Part shown: one piece after another, positions 1 through 10,100 of the stretch
Layout of the letters: every line of letters starts with the position of its first letter
Numbering within the stretch: position 1 is the stretch's first letter
Assembly: GCA_014549065.1 (NCBI GenBank)
Contig: JACDOX010000027.1
Coordinates: forward strand, 4,756,485 to 4,820,484
DNA length: 64,000 bases
Source: Cardinalis cardinalis
Lineage: Eukaryota; Chordata; Aves; Passeriformes; Cardinalidae
Direction of reading: 5' to 3'
Made by a program: the position numbers and the translations under genes
Notes under the pieces: generated by a model
What the model saw: only the letters and a program-made list of their open reading frames with translations
Database searches by the model: none
What the model was told of the DNA's origin: nothing

Positions 1-3000
1 TTTCTTTAACACGAGCTTAAAGAGAATTATCTGCAATGNATTTCCTTAATGTGTCAGAATGAGGTATTGCTGTCTTCCCTACTCCACAAGCGAGATCTGG
101 GTCCTGCCAGCCCATCTGTTTCTCACCAACATTTCTTGAGCAATGGTTATTAGTAAGAATGTGGCAAGGCTGCTTTAGTGTTAAAGCGAATCATTGAATT
201 TACTTTTGCTTAGCTCCTAATATAACATTGGAGGCTTTTCTTGAGCTTGTGTATTGCTTGTAAATTCTCCCCTTTCTGCCCCACTTTCTTTAGTCTCTTG
301 GCATTGGTTTATTCAGATGGGAATTGTCTGTTGTATTTCCTTGCAGTACATCTCACAGGCTGAGCGTGTGCTTTGTGCTTGAAGTCCAGTACTGTTAAAC
401 ACACCACTTCTAATTAATTTGTGGTTTTCTAGTTGCAGAATGATAATCCTAGAGTAGTTTGGAATCCTCCCTGGTGTTGTGTTCATGGTAGTGAAGTATG
501 TAATATGGAAAATAGTTTCTTGTAACTTGGTAAAAGTAGAGGAGACAAAACAAAGTAGAAGGGATATGTCAACAGATCAAGGTAAACACAGATGCAATAA
601 AGTTTACTGTGATCTGCTGGAATAGATCAGCAATGAAACTGCCTTAGCTATGGTTAAATCAGATGTGGGAAAGTTAAGCCAAGATTTTTTCAGCTCTGTT
701 GGGTCATTTTTATTCTCTTTGGGCTATCCATGTCTCCTTTGCTGTTGGCTGTGCATNTGCAATTAAGAACAGCTCAATAAATTTTTGAGGCATTTTGCTC
801 ACAGTGCTGTTCCTAATAAAATGATGAACTTGTATAGCTCTTGTCTCAGGAATTCGTTGTATAAACTGCTACAGAAACAGGTCTCTTTTCTGTTAGATGT
901 TGGCAAAGCTCTGTTTCTTCACTGCTTGCTNAGAGCTGCTTTACTCCAATGTTTATGAGAGCAAGATAGAGGATGCTGGCCTANAAAAAAATGCATGGCT
1001 CTGGCCAGTGTACTCATTTATCAAAAAAAAAAATCTATTCCCTAAGATACATGTGTTATTGATTAGGCTCAGTGTCACTGTTCCCTGTCTCTAGAAGCTT
1101 AGGGTATCCTTTACCTGCCTGTCTCATTTTGTTGGGATATATTTCATATACTTATCTTAACCTGAAAATCAGTTTTCTGATATTATCAATTTAATTTGAA
1201 AAGTTTTGGACTGTAGAAGTGTGTACTGTTGGGAACTGCAGCTGCTATGAAAGAGGGCTGCCTTCTCAGGCTGTACTGGCTTCATGGAGTCTGCTGTGCC
1301 AGACCATCACATCCTGGTTTAACTCTCCCTTTTACATTTACATTAAGTTCCTTAGGTTTGTAAAGTCCTGTGGGGGCTAATGAAGCTCTTTGTATTCAAG
1401 CTCTGACAGGTTGTTTGCAAGGCTCGAGTGCTGGGGTACTTCTACTTCAGTGGTGTTTGTAGGTAACATTTTAGGAACATCATTTTCTTAAGAGAGGTGG
1501 AGGGCTTGCTATCTTAGAAGGGTGCAAAGCCAAGTCAGCTCTTGGGATTTAAGCATATGGCCTTTTATGTAGAGGGGGCTCAGTCAGTAAAGGCATGAGG
1601 TAAAGGCAGTGAGTAAAATGCCATTTAACATTTGAGAAGAGATGGAAAAGATAAACACAGCCACTACAGATGCCTTCAGATGTGCTTCTGCAGGCATACT
1701 GGGACTTGTGACTTGAGCTCTCGCCAGCTGTCAGTTACTGCCTGTGTCAGCTGGAAGGGTGGTTGAGGAGAAATCTGTCAGTCTTGGCAGTTAAATGGAA
1801 CTGAAAGCCTTGGTGCAGTCCATTACGGTGGCTCGTGGAGGGAGTGGTAACTCACANGAATGAAAGTGGGAGGCATTCATGTCTCAAATCGTGTTGAGAG
1901 AGCGTGTCTGAATATGTCCTTAATCAGCATAAGTGCTGGAGCATTTGAAGACTCCTTTGCTCTAGTATTTAGGGTCTTCCCTTATATTTAAAACACCCTC
2001 CCCCCTGCAATCCCTACAGTAAGCTTGGGGATGTTTTGAGCATAACTACTTGTTTTATGGCTTGCTGTTCTCCTGGGAGCCTTTGTGTTTGAAGGAAAGC
2101 ACCTTTTCCTAAAACTGTGGTGCACAGGGGTCTTTGTCAATGCAGAGCTTTTGAGATTAAAGAGTTCATTGCACATTTGCTGTGTGCTGGGAGTGTTGTA
2201 ACATGGATGAACAAATCTAACTAACAGGGAGGAGCAGAGGTAAAACATCACATCCCTGTGCTCACTTGAGCTGTGTGGCAGATTTCTGGGAGAAATCCAA
2301 AGAAAATAGATGTTGACAGCTCATGTTCAAATCCTCTTAAAGGGGACTAGTGCTGTAGTGTGTTTAGGTTTGTCTTGTAGAAAAAGCTTCTCTTTTTCCC
2401 TTGGTACGTGGCTGATGCTGTCTTGAATCAATGTGACACTTAGCATTCATGCTGTAATATGGGGGAAATGCATGTGATAAGATTAAATATTTAAAGAAAG
2501 ATCNGTGTCTTTTTGATAGTTATTTTTAGTGAGAAGCTGTTCTATGTTTCTCTTTACTCNGTTTTAATAGACATCAAATATTTATTCTTTGTGTTTCTAT
2601 ATAGAAGCTGGGGGAGCATGTGCATGTGTTTCTCATTTACTACCTTCATCTCAAAGCACTGGCATTTAGCTAACTAATGTTTGCAGAGCAAGTAGTGTAG
2701 CCATTTTTGGGCTTTGATGGTAAAAAAAGCCTGCTGCCCAGGCTCTGCATGTTAGAACTAGTGAGACATTTGTCTGGAGGGAAGGATGTTAAGGGAGGTG
2801 GGGAATGGAAGAGATGGGATGGGTTGTGAGATGGTTGTAACAGTANATTTCTTTTCATCTGCATGGTCTGGCAATTTTTCTTGAACCTGGAATTAAAAGG
2901 GGCAGTAATTCTGGTGAACTTGAGGTCAGTGTGTGAGCACAATGCTAAATATTGCTCAAGAAAGAACTTGTGTGCTTTTCCTTGTCACATTAAAGGAACC

Positions 3001-3471
3001 TTGTGCACCCAGAAGCTGTTCATATCACCTTTATTTTTTTTAAGTTTAGAAGAACTCAGCAGTTAGTTTGCTAAAGGCATGTCATTCAAATAATCCAATT
3101 GAAGCTCCACAGAAATAATGTAGGAGGACTAAATCATGCTGTTAGGTTTTGGGGCAAAGAGAGGATGCATGACTATAACCAAACTGTTTGTCTGTACCTT
3201 GCTTGGTGGTTTGGTAAATCTAAGAATGCTAATNTGATACATTTTTTAATTTTTGTTTTGTTTCATTCATTGCATCTGGATATGTAAGCCTAAATGCACT
3301 CAGGATTCTTTTCCTCACTAATGCCTTTTTAAGAAAGAAATAGTCTGTTAAACTTCCTTGAAAATTTTAAAAAATCTGTAATGTTTGTAGAAGAAGCTGA
3401 TTTGGTAAAGGGGAATTGAGAAACTACAGTGNATCCTTCAAGAACCAGTGAAACTATTTTTTGTCTTCTAG
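1..3471 (+). other. NUFIP1 intron (5' end outside the window)
   Basis: AT-rich intronic sequence ending in the acceptor TTGTCTTCTAG. I searched it for the exon that in mammals encodes the zinc finger and the EEIARWREERRK segment and did not find it, so that exon is probably upstream of base 1. The short ORFs here resemble no known protein. No transposable element was recognised with confidence. Confidence 0.7.
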
Positions 3472-3564
3472 AAATTTTCCTACTTTGGCAAACATTGAAA
3501 GGAAGAAGGAAATGCAGACGCAGAAGGAGGAGAGGGGAGAAGTGCTGACTACCCAGCAGTTTGG
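3472..3564 (+). CDS. NUFIP1: NUFIP1 coding exon, PEP/Snu13-binding segment
   Basis: A 93-base exon encoding NFPTLANIERKKEMQTQ, then KEERGEVLTTQQFG. It corresponds to the human NYPTLANIERKKKLKLEKEKRG block. This is the most conserved part of the NUFIP1/Rsa1 family (the Pfam NUFIP1 domain, also called PEP) and is the segment that contacts SNU13/15.5K. The exon begins with one base that completes a codon from the previous exon. It ends with the first two bases of a glycine codon before a strong GTGAGT donor at 3565. The acceptor is TTCTAG at 3466-3471. The Lys/Glu-rich character fits the helix seen in Rsa1-Snu13 complexes (family knowledge). Confidence 0.93.
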
Positions 3565-6500
3565 GTGAGTGTTTTGAAGCAAGTTTGTTGCTTTCCTCCC
3601 ACTGAGTTCAAAAGTATGCTTTCTTACTGTGGTCTCCCAGCACTTGCTGCTTCCACTGTATACAGAATCTAGTTGCCCTTTAAGAGAGGACAGGCCATTT
3701 GACAAACTGCTGATGTGATATTCTTTTGTTTACTTCATAGTGCTCCGAAGTACACTTCAGTTAAATGAAACAATAAGTACATGAAAAATCTGGTATTCTG
3801 GCTTGTTTGAGAAAACCACTTTCTAGTGGCCATTCATTAGATCAGCATAACCATGGTCTCTGAAGAAGTAATAATGGGGGCAAAAGTCATGCAACAGAAT
3901 GATTCCACATGATTTAATCCTTTATTACCTGAAAATGACCAACAGGGATTTTATTCTTACTCTCTCTCCTTTCTGATGATAAATCAGTAGTCAAGTGAAG
4001 AGGGGAAGAAGANCAAGATGATGGAGGGCAGAAAAAAGAAGCAGCGCTACTTAAGTTATAATGAAAACCATATGAAAATAAAGTTAAATCTATCTGCCAC
4101 CATTGTTCTGAGCTAGTGCTTACTCATCTTGGATTTTTATCTGTTCACTGCCTTATAAATTATTTTCCAGCATGGTTTTGTTCTTCTNTCTCAATTTCAT
4201 TGTTAGGTGGAACCAGCTAACTTCATTAGCTCTGCTTTAGGACCTGTGGGAAGATTGTTTTTTAAAAAAAGATGTTATAATGAACCACACTCCTATAATA
4301 TAATTTGTTTAAACTAGAATGACTGAGCTGGAAGGCAGGAGCAGACTCAGTCCTAAGGGGCTCTTGCTAAATGCCATTTTCTGCTGCATGGAAGTGCAGC
4401 TGGGGTTTGCCTAGCTTTTTGTGTAGGACANGACAGCAAACAAAACAAAACTTGCAAACTTGCACCATGGTAAAATGGTTGAGTTAGTAGAGAATAAGAA
4501 GTTAGTGTGATTTATTAAATGTGGACAGTGCAAATTACCTTGTTGCAGCATGTTCTTCAGAAGATCCAGCACTTGCCTGCCCCCACTCAACCAGTTGCCT
4601 TTCATGCCTGAAAGGAAAGGTTTATAGAAGACTGCAGTAAAACTTCCTTTAAAGGATATGAAGTTGCAGGAGTGCTTTACACCCAAGGAACCAAACCTGG
4701 GCATTGAAACTAAAGCTGCAAACATATATATTGTATATATATAACATGTATATTGTGACATTTCTTTGTCACAGTAACAAACTGTTTGATATCTACAGGT
4801 TCTCTTTGCTAACTTTTGTAGCTGTGAGTCAGATGCCTCAAGTAGCCTTAAATGGCCATCAGNAATTCCATGGTGTTACATTTGTTAGTAGGTTTATATC
4901 TGGGAAACTGTTTGGAAAAAAAAAGCCCTCTAAATTGCAGGTTCTTCAGTTCTGCGTAACACCTTTTTATTCTAGTTCATTCTAGAAATCTCTTCTTTTT
5001 CTTCCCTCCCTCCCCTTAGCACTCTAGATTTGGTGAGCTGTCCATAGTCTGTCATTTCTGCTTTGTATATCAGCNGTAAAGATTCTGCCATTGGTGCTTA
5101 TCTGGCAAATTTACTGATGTGTGAGGAAAAAATAGAATACAGCTTGTTCCCTGCAAGCTGTACTATTAAAGCAAATGGCTAAGGAAGATTTAGAAAGGAT
5201 TAGATGCTTAACACTTCCATGGTGCTTTCCATTTGTAGTTGTCTGAAGTGCTTTGCAACTCCTAAATCTCAGCATCCCTGCATGTGAGATCAGAGATGCA
5301 GAAGGACCACTTTGGAANCCTGTCTGGTGTCTCACAACACCTGAGTAATAGTGCACAGCTCTCCATGCCCTCTGAATGGAGAGTGAAGAGCAGGATGTCT
5401 TCCACAAGGGAATGGCAGAAGGCAGATACCAGGCTGGTGTTTGTTGGGACATGTTTTTGACCTTGAGGTTTCTTTCTAGGTGTTTGAGGCCCCAGAGAAT
5501 TTAGAAGGTTGGTTTTAACCCTTGGTCAAGGACAACAGCTTTAATTAAGCCTGTATTTGCTCAGTATCTTCTAGGTTGTACAACATGCTGAATTTAGAGT
5601 GTGGTTGGACAAATTCAGAAATGCAGTTTTCTCTCTTGTTGGAGTTGAATCATAGGANATAATATTAGCCTCCTTTTGTGGGTGAGGGACTGATGCACAG
5701 GAAGGCAGTGGCTTGCCACTTGTACCACAGGAACACTGGTGGTGGGTGATGCCATCAGGGATGAGCAATCAGTGTTAGACACTGTCGTGAAGTGACTGCA
5801 GAATGAATAAATATGTTTTGTTGTGATAAAAAGTAATTTTGAGTGCTATGACTGGCCTTGTTCTCCTCTAAAGAAGGACTTGATAAAGCCAGAAAAGCAT
5901 CGAAGAGAGGAATGCTGGTNACAGGAACATTTCTGAACAAAGTAGTGGGTGGCTTGAAAGGGCTGAGTGATGGAGGCCTAGGAAGATTGCATAGGTGCAA
6001 GAGGTGAATAGAGTGTAATTATACACTGATTCTTGTAACTCAAGAAGGATGGGTTACTAAATGACTTGTTTAGATCTCAGAATGAAGACAAACAAAAAGA
6101 AGTCCTTTGTCGCAAGATATTAACCTTGCCGCAAGATTTTAGCAACCTCGGACATGAACACAGCATCCCAGGAGGGATGATAGGACCTCAGCTGTGCTGT
6201 AGGTGAGGCTGAGGCAGTGAGGACTGATCAGAACAAACCATGGGGCTCATTCAGGACAGGAGATCTTGTGTCGTTTTTGCTGTTGTAATGTACTGATGAT
6301 TAGTTACAGTCCTGTTTTCCTGAATGAAGTGTCTGTTGCTTGGAAATAAATATTTTCAGAAAGCTTCAGCTGTCCCTTCTATATTTGCTTTTCTCTCTTG
6401 GTCACATTTATTCTTATATCTATAGAATTCAACCAGAGTTTGTTAAGCTTTCTAGGTATCTTCCTACAACGTGTGTTTATAGGACAAACCTGGAAGATAA

Positions 6501-7184
6501 TGGAGCTGTGAAAGATAAGTGGAACCAGCATGCTGTGCTCTTCCTGTATTTCAGGACTTGTTATTTTGTTTCAGGTCCTAAAANATGCATTATCCTGATG
6601 GACATTTCTTTTATTCCTTTTCCTTGGAATGGGAAAGATGAATGGCATGTTGGTTGGAGGCGGGAGTAGGTAGTCATTGCAGCTGATGGTGTCAGATGGC
6701 TGAATGGATTTGGTGCAGCAAGATGCTTCTCAGAGCTGTAACTGGAAAAAAGAGACTTCTGCAGTGAAAGAATGTTTATAGTAGATGCTTTCCTTTTAAC
6801 TTCACGTTGCCTCTGTTTTGAATGACTTTATGCTTAAGTGAAGATTTGTTGACTTTGTTATCTGAAATGAGAACACCCTGTCCTCACACTGCAGGTTATC
6901 GAGGAACTTTCTTACACCATATACCCTTGGCCTTGTTGAAAACTAAAACTAAAAGTCGTGAGCTAGAAACTTTAATTCAGTTCCTGCTTTGTCCCATTGC
7001 CCTGCCTGAGATGAGGTGTGACTGATTTTATGGTCTGTCACCTCGTGTTAGCTGAGCTGGTCTAAGTCCTGGCATCATTCTGTGTTGCTGAACCTTAAAC
7101 AAGGGTCTGAGCCATTTGGTTACATCAGGTTTTTTTATTCTTATAGCTTATAATCTGTATGAGCTTTCTGTTTCTATTCTCCAG
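3565..7184 (+). other. NUFIP1 intron (3.6 kb)
   Basis: Donor GTGAGT, acceptor TATTCTCCAG. It holds what looks like a decayed MIR-like relic in two pieces (about 5180-5310 and 5655-5730), annotated separately. The rest is unremarkable AT-rich intron with a short TATA-type dinucleotide stretch near 4726-4755. Confidence 0.85.
5180..5730 (-). repeat. Ancient MIR/L2-like SINE relic, two fragments
   Basis: Near 5250 the sequence reads like the common amniote phrase with a short gap before AAAGCGCTTTACAA (here GAAGTGCTTTGCAAC), followed by CATCCCTGCATGTGAG. Around 5655-5730 it resumes with TATTAGCCTCCTTTTGTGGG, GGACTGATGCACAGGAAGGC and TGGCTTGCC, the antisense MIR order. Strand is minus because canonical MIR reads TTGGGCAAG...CTGTGCCTCAG. 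About 340 unrelated bases separate the pieces, so they could be two relics or one split by insertion. This comes from pattern memory only. Confidence 0.4.
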
Positions 7185-7447
7185 CAAAATGAAGGGGATG
7201 TGGAAACCTCCAGAAAATGGAGAGGCTCTTGGGCATCAACGAAGACACAGGAGAAGACAATGGCGCCCGTTCTGGAAGAAATTTCGGAAAAATGGTGGTG
7301 ATTGTCATGGACCTAAGACTCAAAATGAAGCCAATGGATCAGAAAACAGCACATGTGAAAAGGAACATGAAAAACAAAATGCTTTGGCAGGCCAAGTATA
7401 TGAGAAAGATGTGGACCCTCTTGGTCTTCTGGCAAATGGTGATGTCG
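7185..7447 (+). CDS. NUFIP1: NUFIP1 coding exon, variable linker with basic cluster
   Basis: A 263-base exon starting KMKGMWKPPENG and ending KDVDPLGLLANGDV. The start matches human KMKGMSRHSQ and the end matches ADPLGVLINSD, so both borders are fixed by homology. The middle has diverged strongly. It carries a dense basic/aromatic stretch (QRRHRRRQWRPFWKKFRKN, about 7238-7294) followed by an Asn/Glu/Lys-rich acidic part. The basic stretch could act as a nuclear or nucleolar localisation signal or contact RNA (inference). The acceptor is TTCTCCAG and the donor GTAAGA at 7448. Phase is conserved: one base completes Gly and one base begins Glu. Confidence 0.92.
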
Positions 7448-8655
7448 GTAAGATGAAGGAACTTGCAGAAGTTTTATTTTAAATGGTTGTTTTAAGTTTA
7501 GATGCTGAGACTTTGTGCTTGCTAGTCACCATTTTGGAAGTCTGACATGAAGTTTTGTGCAGCGTTACATGTTCTGATGTAAATATTGTACAGTAGTCCA
7601 AAGGCCATGCAGCACCAATGTAGGTTGCTAAAGTAGCATAAGAGAGATAAGAAAATATTTACAAAACCAGAAGAAGAATGAAGTTCTTGAACAGCCAAAT
7701 TATTTTTAAAGGCTGTTAAATATCCCTTTGTGGTTTTGAAAGCAACAGTATTTAGAAAGTGAAAACAAATGGATTTCCTTGTATGAGTTAAGTGAATTAC
7801 TTCAAATGTCAGTATTTTACTTTTAATTCTGTTCTTTCCTGTATTATTACTCTTGATATTCTCCATATGTGTGTGTTCTCTGAAGTATTCCTGCTTAGTT
7901 TTTTTGGGTTTGGTTTTTTGTTGGGTTTTTTTTGTGAGCATGTCTTGTTTCCTCATGCTGGCAGCAATATAAATTCTTCAGATCTAACTATTTATAATAT
8001 AGTCAGCAGTACTCCTAGAATATGGCATGTAAGCTGATTTATAATCTNTCTATTTTTAGCAACAAGGGTAGAATACATTCCCTGGAAAGATGTCTGAGGC
8101 TGAGTTTTTCCTCTTGAAAACATAATCTTCAATTAGTGAGAACAAGAACTCAGCATCCCTATGCAATTTGTTTACTCCATTAATCTTTGCGTGTTGGGAA
8201 ACTTAAGTATGCTTAAATATCTCTATATTTCACTGCAGTATTTGTGTTTTACTTAATGATAAAAGGTCTGATTATGCCAAAGTACAGCTAGTGACCTCTC
8301 TTATAGCAGGTAGAAAAGGAATNTGGTACCCCTTAATTACACAATATTAAAGCTAGTTGCAATTTTTTAGACAGTTGAGAAATATAGCCAGAACAAATAA
8401 TAACAAACACAATATAACTAAGAAGAATTTTTTAAAAAATTTACAGCCCAAATCTATGATTTTACTGAATAGGTGNATCTTTTTGATTCTCCTTTTNCTT
8501 TTTTTTTTAATTTCCCCTGATTGGCTTCTAAATCCTTCTCCTCCATCTCANAACTAAATCCAACAAGACTTCAAAACATATTATGAAATCCTCTCTCTCT
8601 CTTTACCTACACTCAATAACAAAACTTAGAATTCTGTTTGGTATGCAAAGGAGGA

Positions 8656-8678
8656 AGCAGAAAGCTCAGCTTTCTGCT
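8656..8678. repeat. Perfect inverted repeat, 11-base arms with a 1-base centre
   Basis: AGCAGAAAGCT is followed by C and then AGCTTTCTGCT. The arms are exact reverse complements. It lies in the NUFIP1 intron 166 bases before the 8844 exon and could form a cruciform in DNA or a tight hairpin in pre-mRNA. Confidence 0.9.
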
Positions 8679-8720
8679 GAGCTTCAGGAAACTTTTTGGG
8701 GGGTTTTCTATCAGTCTACA

Positions 8721-8740
8721 GCACCATTGCNCAATGGTGC
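8721..8740. repeat. Palindrome, 9-10-base arms
   Basis: GCACCATTG is followed by CN and then CAATGGTGC. If the N at 8731 is G, the full 20 bases form a perfect palindrome. It is only 42 bases after the preceding palindrome. Confidence 0.9.
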
Positions 8741-8843
8741 CCAACATCAGGTGTGTGTGGTGCTGAGATGGGGATTTGGCAGCCAGACTGGCTGTTGGCA
8801 GGATTGTTGGGAAAAATCCCTCTTGCCTTTTCTTTCCCTGCAG

Positions 8844-8972
8844 AATCTGACAAGGATGAGGCAGCTGAGGAGTTTGGGAGACTGGGAACGACAGTTGTCC
8901 CCAGGCAGGTGACCTCTGCCCTTAGCGCGCTGTCGGTCAACTATGGCAGCGCATCCGACAGCGAGCCCGAAG
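8844..8972 (+). CDS. NUFIP1: NUFIP1 coding exon, acidic/serine block
   Basis: A 129-base exon encoding ESDKDEAAEEFGRLGTT, VVPRQVTSALSALSVNYGS and ASDSEPEG. It aligns with human SDSESDKEE...VIPKEVTPALCSLMSSYGSLSGSESEPEE. The ESDKDE and SDSEPE clusters are typical casein kinase 2-like acidic serine sites (inference). The acceptor TTTCCCTGCAG is strong. The donor GTGTGT at 8973 is weak, and reading through it gives a stop within three codons (8978-8980), so intron retention would make a protein lacking the C-terminal domain. Confidence 0.94.
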
Positions 8973-9867
8973 GTGTGTAGAAACAACCTCTGGCCTTCTC
9001 CTCTCCCCTTCTACCCTGTGTCACACTTTAGTGATGGGGACTGCAAGCAGGACTGTGGGTTTTTTTGCTGTCCTTTTGTCAGCAGCATGTCCTAGGTCGA
9101 GAGAGGAGGCATAAAATGTCTTTGATTAAGTTGTGTGTGTCGTCAAATTTCCCAAGCCTTTTCTCCCCTAGTTGGGGGAAAATAAGGAACCTGTTTTCAG
9201 TCTTGCTTCAAATCATGTTTGAATAGTGCCAGGAAAAAGCTGTTATTGTCACTCCATGAACTAATTTCNACATCCTTAAGGACTTTTTCCATAGAAGGCT
9301 GCTGGGTGTTGCAATAGGACTTGAATTCTCTGTTACTTGGATTTTGTGCTTCTCTGAGTGTATGCATCAGTGTATGGTGAGGGATTGCTGCTGCTTGTTT
9401 TTGCAAATATTTACTAAGCCTTACTTGCCCTGGGTGGCCTACCCAAAGTTAGAGAGCATCTAGCAGACAGTGAATTGAACTTGGGCATCTTCTGCCCTAA
9501 CTGTATCATGATTTTCTNAGCAGACAAATTTGCAGCAAGCTATAATGTGAAGCACAGTACTTCTTAAGTGATAAGAAGGCAAAGGTTTGAAAATCTCAAT
9601 CAGGTGTTATTCCTTTTATTTTTCTTTTTGTACTGTAGAATTGAAATACCTTGTTTTCCTTTCTGTGAATGTTTAGAGATTATTCTTTGTATTTAAAAAG
9701 AAAACCCAAGCCAAACAAAACCCTCCCTTCCTCCAAGTAAACCTTGAAGATCTTCACATCAGGTTGTGTGAGCAAGAATAGTACTAACAAACTGCCAGTG
9801 CATGGGGATATGAGCATGTTGAAGAGGCTTTTAAGTTTGAGATGAAAGTGTGTTCTTTTTCTTTAAG
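8973..9867 (+). other. NUFIP1 intron (0.9 kb)
   Basis: Donor GTGTGT (weak), acceptor TTTTTCTTTAAG, a less common AAG acceptor. A MIR-like relic sits at about 9420-9505. Near 9700 there is a short A-rich stretch (AAAGAAAACCCAAGCC). Confidence 0.85.
9420..9505 (-). repeat. MIR-like SINE relic (antisense)
   Basis: The order CTTACTTGCCCTGG, CCCAAAGTTAGAGAGC, AGTGAATTGAACTTGGGC, ATCTTCTGCCCTAAC follows the antisense MIR pattern: ACTTGCCCAAGGTCACACAGC, then the GGATT(C/T)GAACCCAGG block. It is diverged but collinear over about 80 bases. Confidence 0.55.
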
Positions 9868-10100
9868 AAATCCCTGTCAAGACAGCAGCAAAAGCTGAGA
9901 GAAGCCAGGCTGTGCTCAGAAATACGCCTCAAACTACTCCTGCTCCTCAGAGTCGGAAACCAAATCAAAACCGCCCAGAACGCGCAGGCACGGCATTAAG
10001 GAGCTCAAATTCAAACGCACGTCCCCCCAGAGGGCCTGATAAGCGGGGCAGGAAAACATTACCTCGCCTTCCCAAGCGCCGTCCAACTCTGCTGGAAATG
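9868..10100 (+). CDS. NUFIP1: NUFIP1 coding exon, basic/proline linker ending in TLLEM
   Basis: A 233-base exon starting EIPVKTAAKAERSQAVLRN and ending PRLPKRRPTLLEM. The start matches the human ETPIKTEADVLAENQ segment and the end matches HPYLLEM. In between is a low-complexity Pro/Arg/Asn/Ser stretch (QNRPERAGTALRSSNSN, RPPRGPDKRGRKTL), probably disordered and positively charged, consistent with RNA contact. The acceptor is CTTTAAG and the donor GTAAGA at 10101. The exon ends at a codon boundary, so the next exon starts in phase 0. Confidence 0.94.

Larger units (their letters stand above)
7448..8843 (+). other. NUFIP1 intron (1.4 kb) with paired palindromes near its 3' end
   Basis: Donor GTAAGA, acceptor TTTCCCTGCAG. 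Mostly AT-rich and single-copy by eye. Two strong palindromes occur at 8656-8678 and 8721-8740, 100-190 bases upstream of the next exon; they are listed separately. Confidence 0.85.

Noticed and set aside
897..1094. Short frame considered as a possible upstream NUFIP1 exon
   Set aside because: It does not match the zinc-finger or EEIARWREERRK segments expected before the 3472 exon and lacks a matching phase.
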